Of a DNA stretch of 13,521 nucleotides, positions 13,513-13,521 are shown one piece after another. Numbering within the stretch: position 1 is the stretch's first letter; each line of letters starts with the position of its first letter. The position numbers and the translations under genes are program-made. This stretch comes from CG1-02-33-12 sp964403775. Lineage in GTDB: Archaea; Nanobdellota; Nanobdellia; Woesearchaeales; CG1-02-33-12. Where the stretch lies: assembly GCA_964403775.1 (NCBI GenBank), contig CAYOHL010000022.1:1-13521 (forward strand), read 5' to 3'. Below the pieces are notes generated by a model. It saw nothing but the letters and a program-made list of their open reading frames with translations, ran no database searches and was not told the DNA's origin.

Positions 13513-13521
13513 ATGGATAAA
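13513..13521 (+). CDS. Start of a further gene, only three codons visible
   Basis: ATG GAT AAA (Met-Asp-Lys) ends the window. The call rests entirely on the well-placed TATA box upstream; nothing can be said about the product. Confidence 0.35.

Overview
The window looks archaeal, most likely from a small-genome DPANN lineage (Woesearchaeota-like); this is inferred, not proven. The reasons are TATA-type promoters, several of them 22-26 bases from a start codon as in archaeal leaderless transcripts, AT-rich DNA, AGA/AGG as the common arginine codons, and Shine-Dalgarno sites mainly inside the operon. The purine enzymes themselves are of the bacterial, folate-dependent kind (PurN, PurH), not the archaeal PurP/PurO kind.

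Positions 1-250 hold the 5' end of purF on the minus strand. It diverges from a nine-gene plus-strand operon (413-12205): guaB, a CofE-like ligase of the COG1478 family, purM, purD, a purN-purE fusion, purC, purL, and purH split into separate cyclohydrolase and formyltransferase genes. Junctions are overlaps or gaps of 1-40 bases. Together the genes encode most of the route from PRPP to IMP plus IMP to XMP. PurB, PurQ, PurS, GuaA and PurA are not in the window. PurK is not expected because the PurE domain is of the CO2-using class II type. The shared purF/guaB promoter region carries a 41-bp interrupted inverted repeat between the two TATA boxes, a candidate operator.

The ligase gene is the most suggestive member: the operon contains two enzymes that use 10-formyl-tetrahydrofolate, so a CofE-like enzyme here may be a folate polyglutamylating enzyme (FolC2-type) and not an F420 enzyme. 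The PurN-PurE fusion joins pathway steps 3 and 6 in one chain.

From 12202 to 13186 two minus-strand genes follow: an unrecognised 152-residue protein whose stop codon overlaps that of the last purine gene, and a MazG-like nucleotide pyrophosphohydrolase. Between them lies a 59-nt imperfect palindrome. The 326-nt gene-free stretch 13187-13512 is densely structured: five consecutive short hairpins (13248-13352), then two copies of a 50-bp-spaced repeat each carrying a T-rich hairpin, then a TATA box placed for a leaderless gene starting at 13513 and leaving the window.
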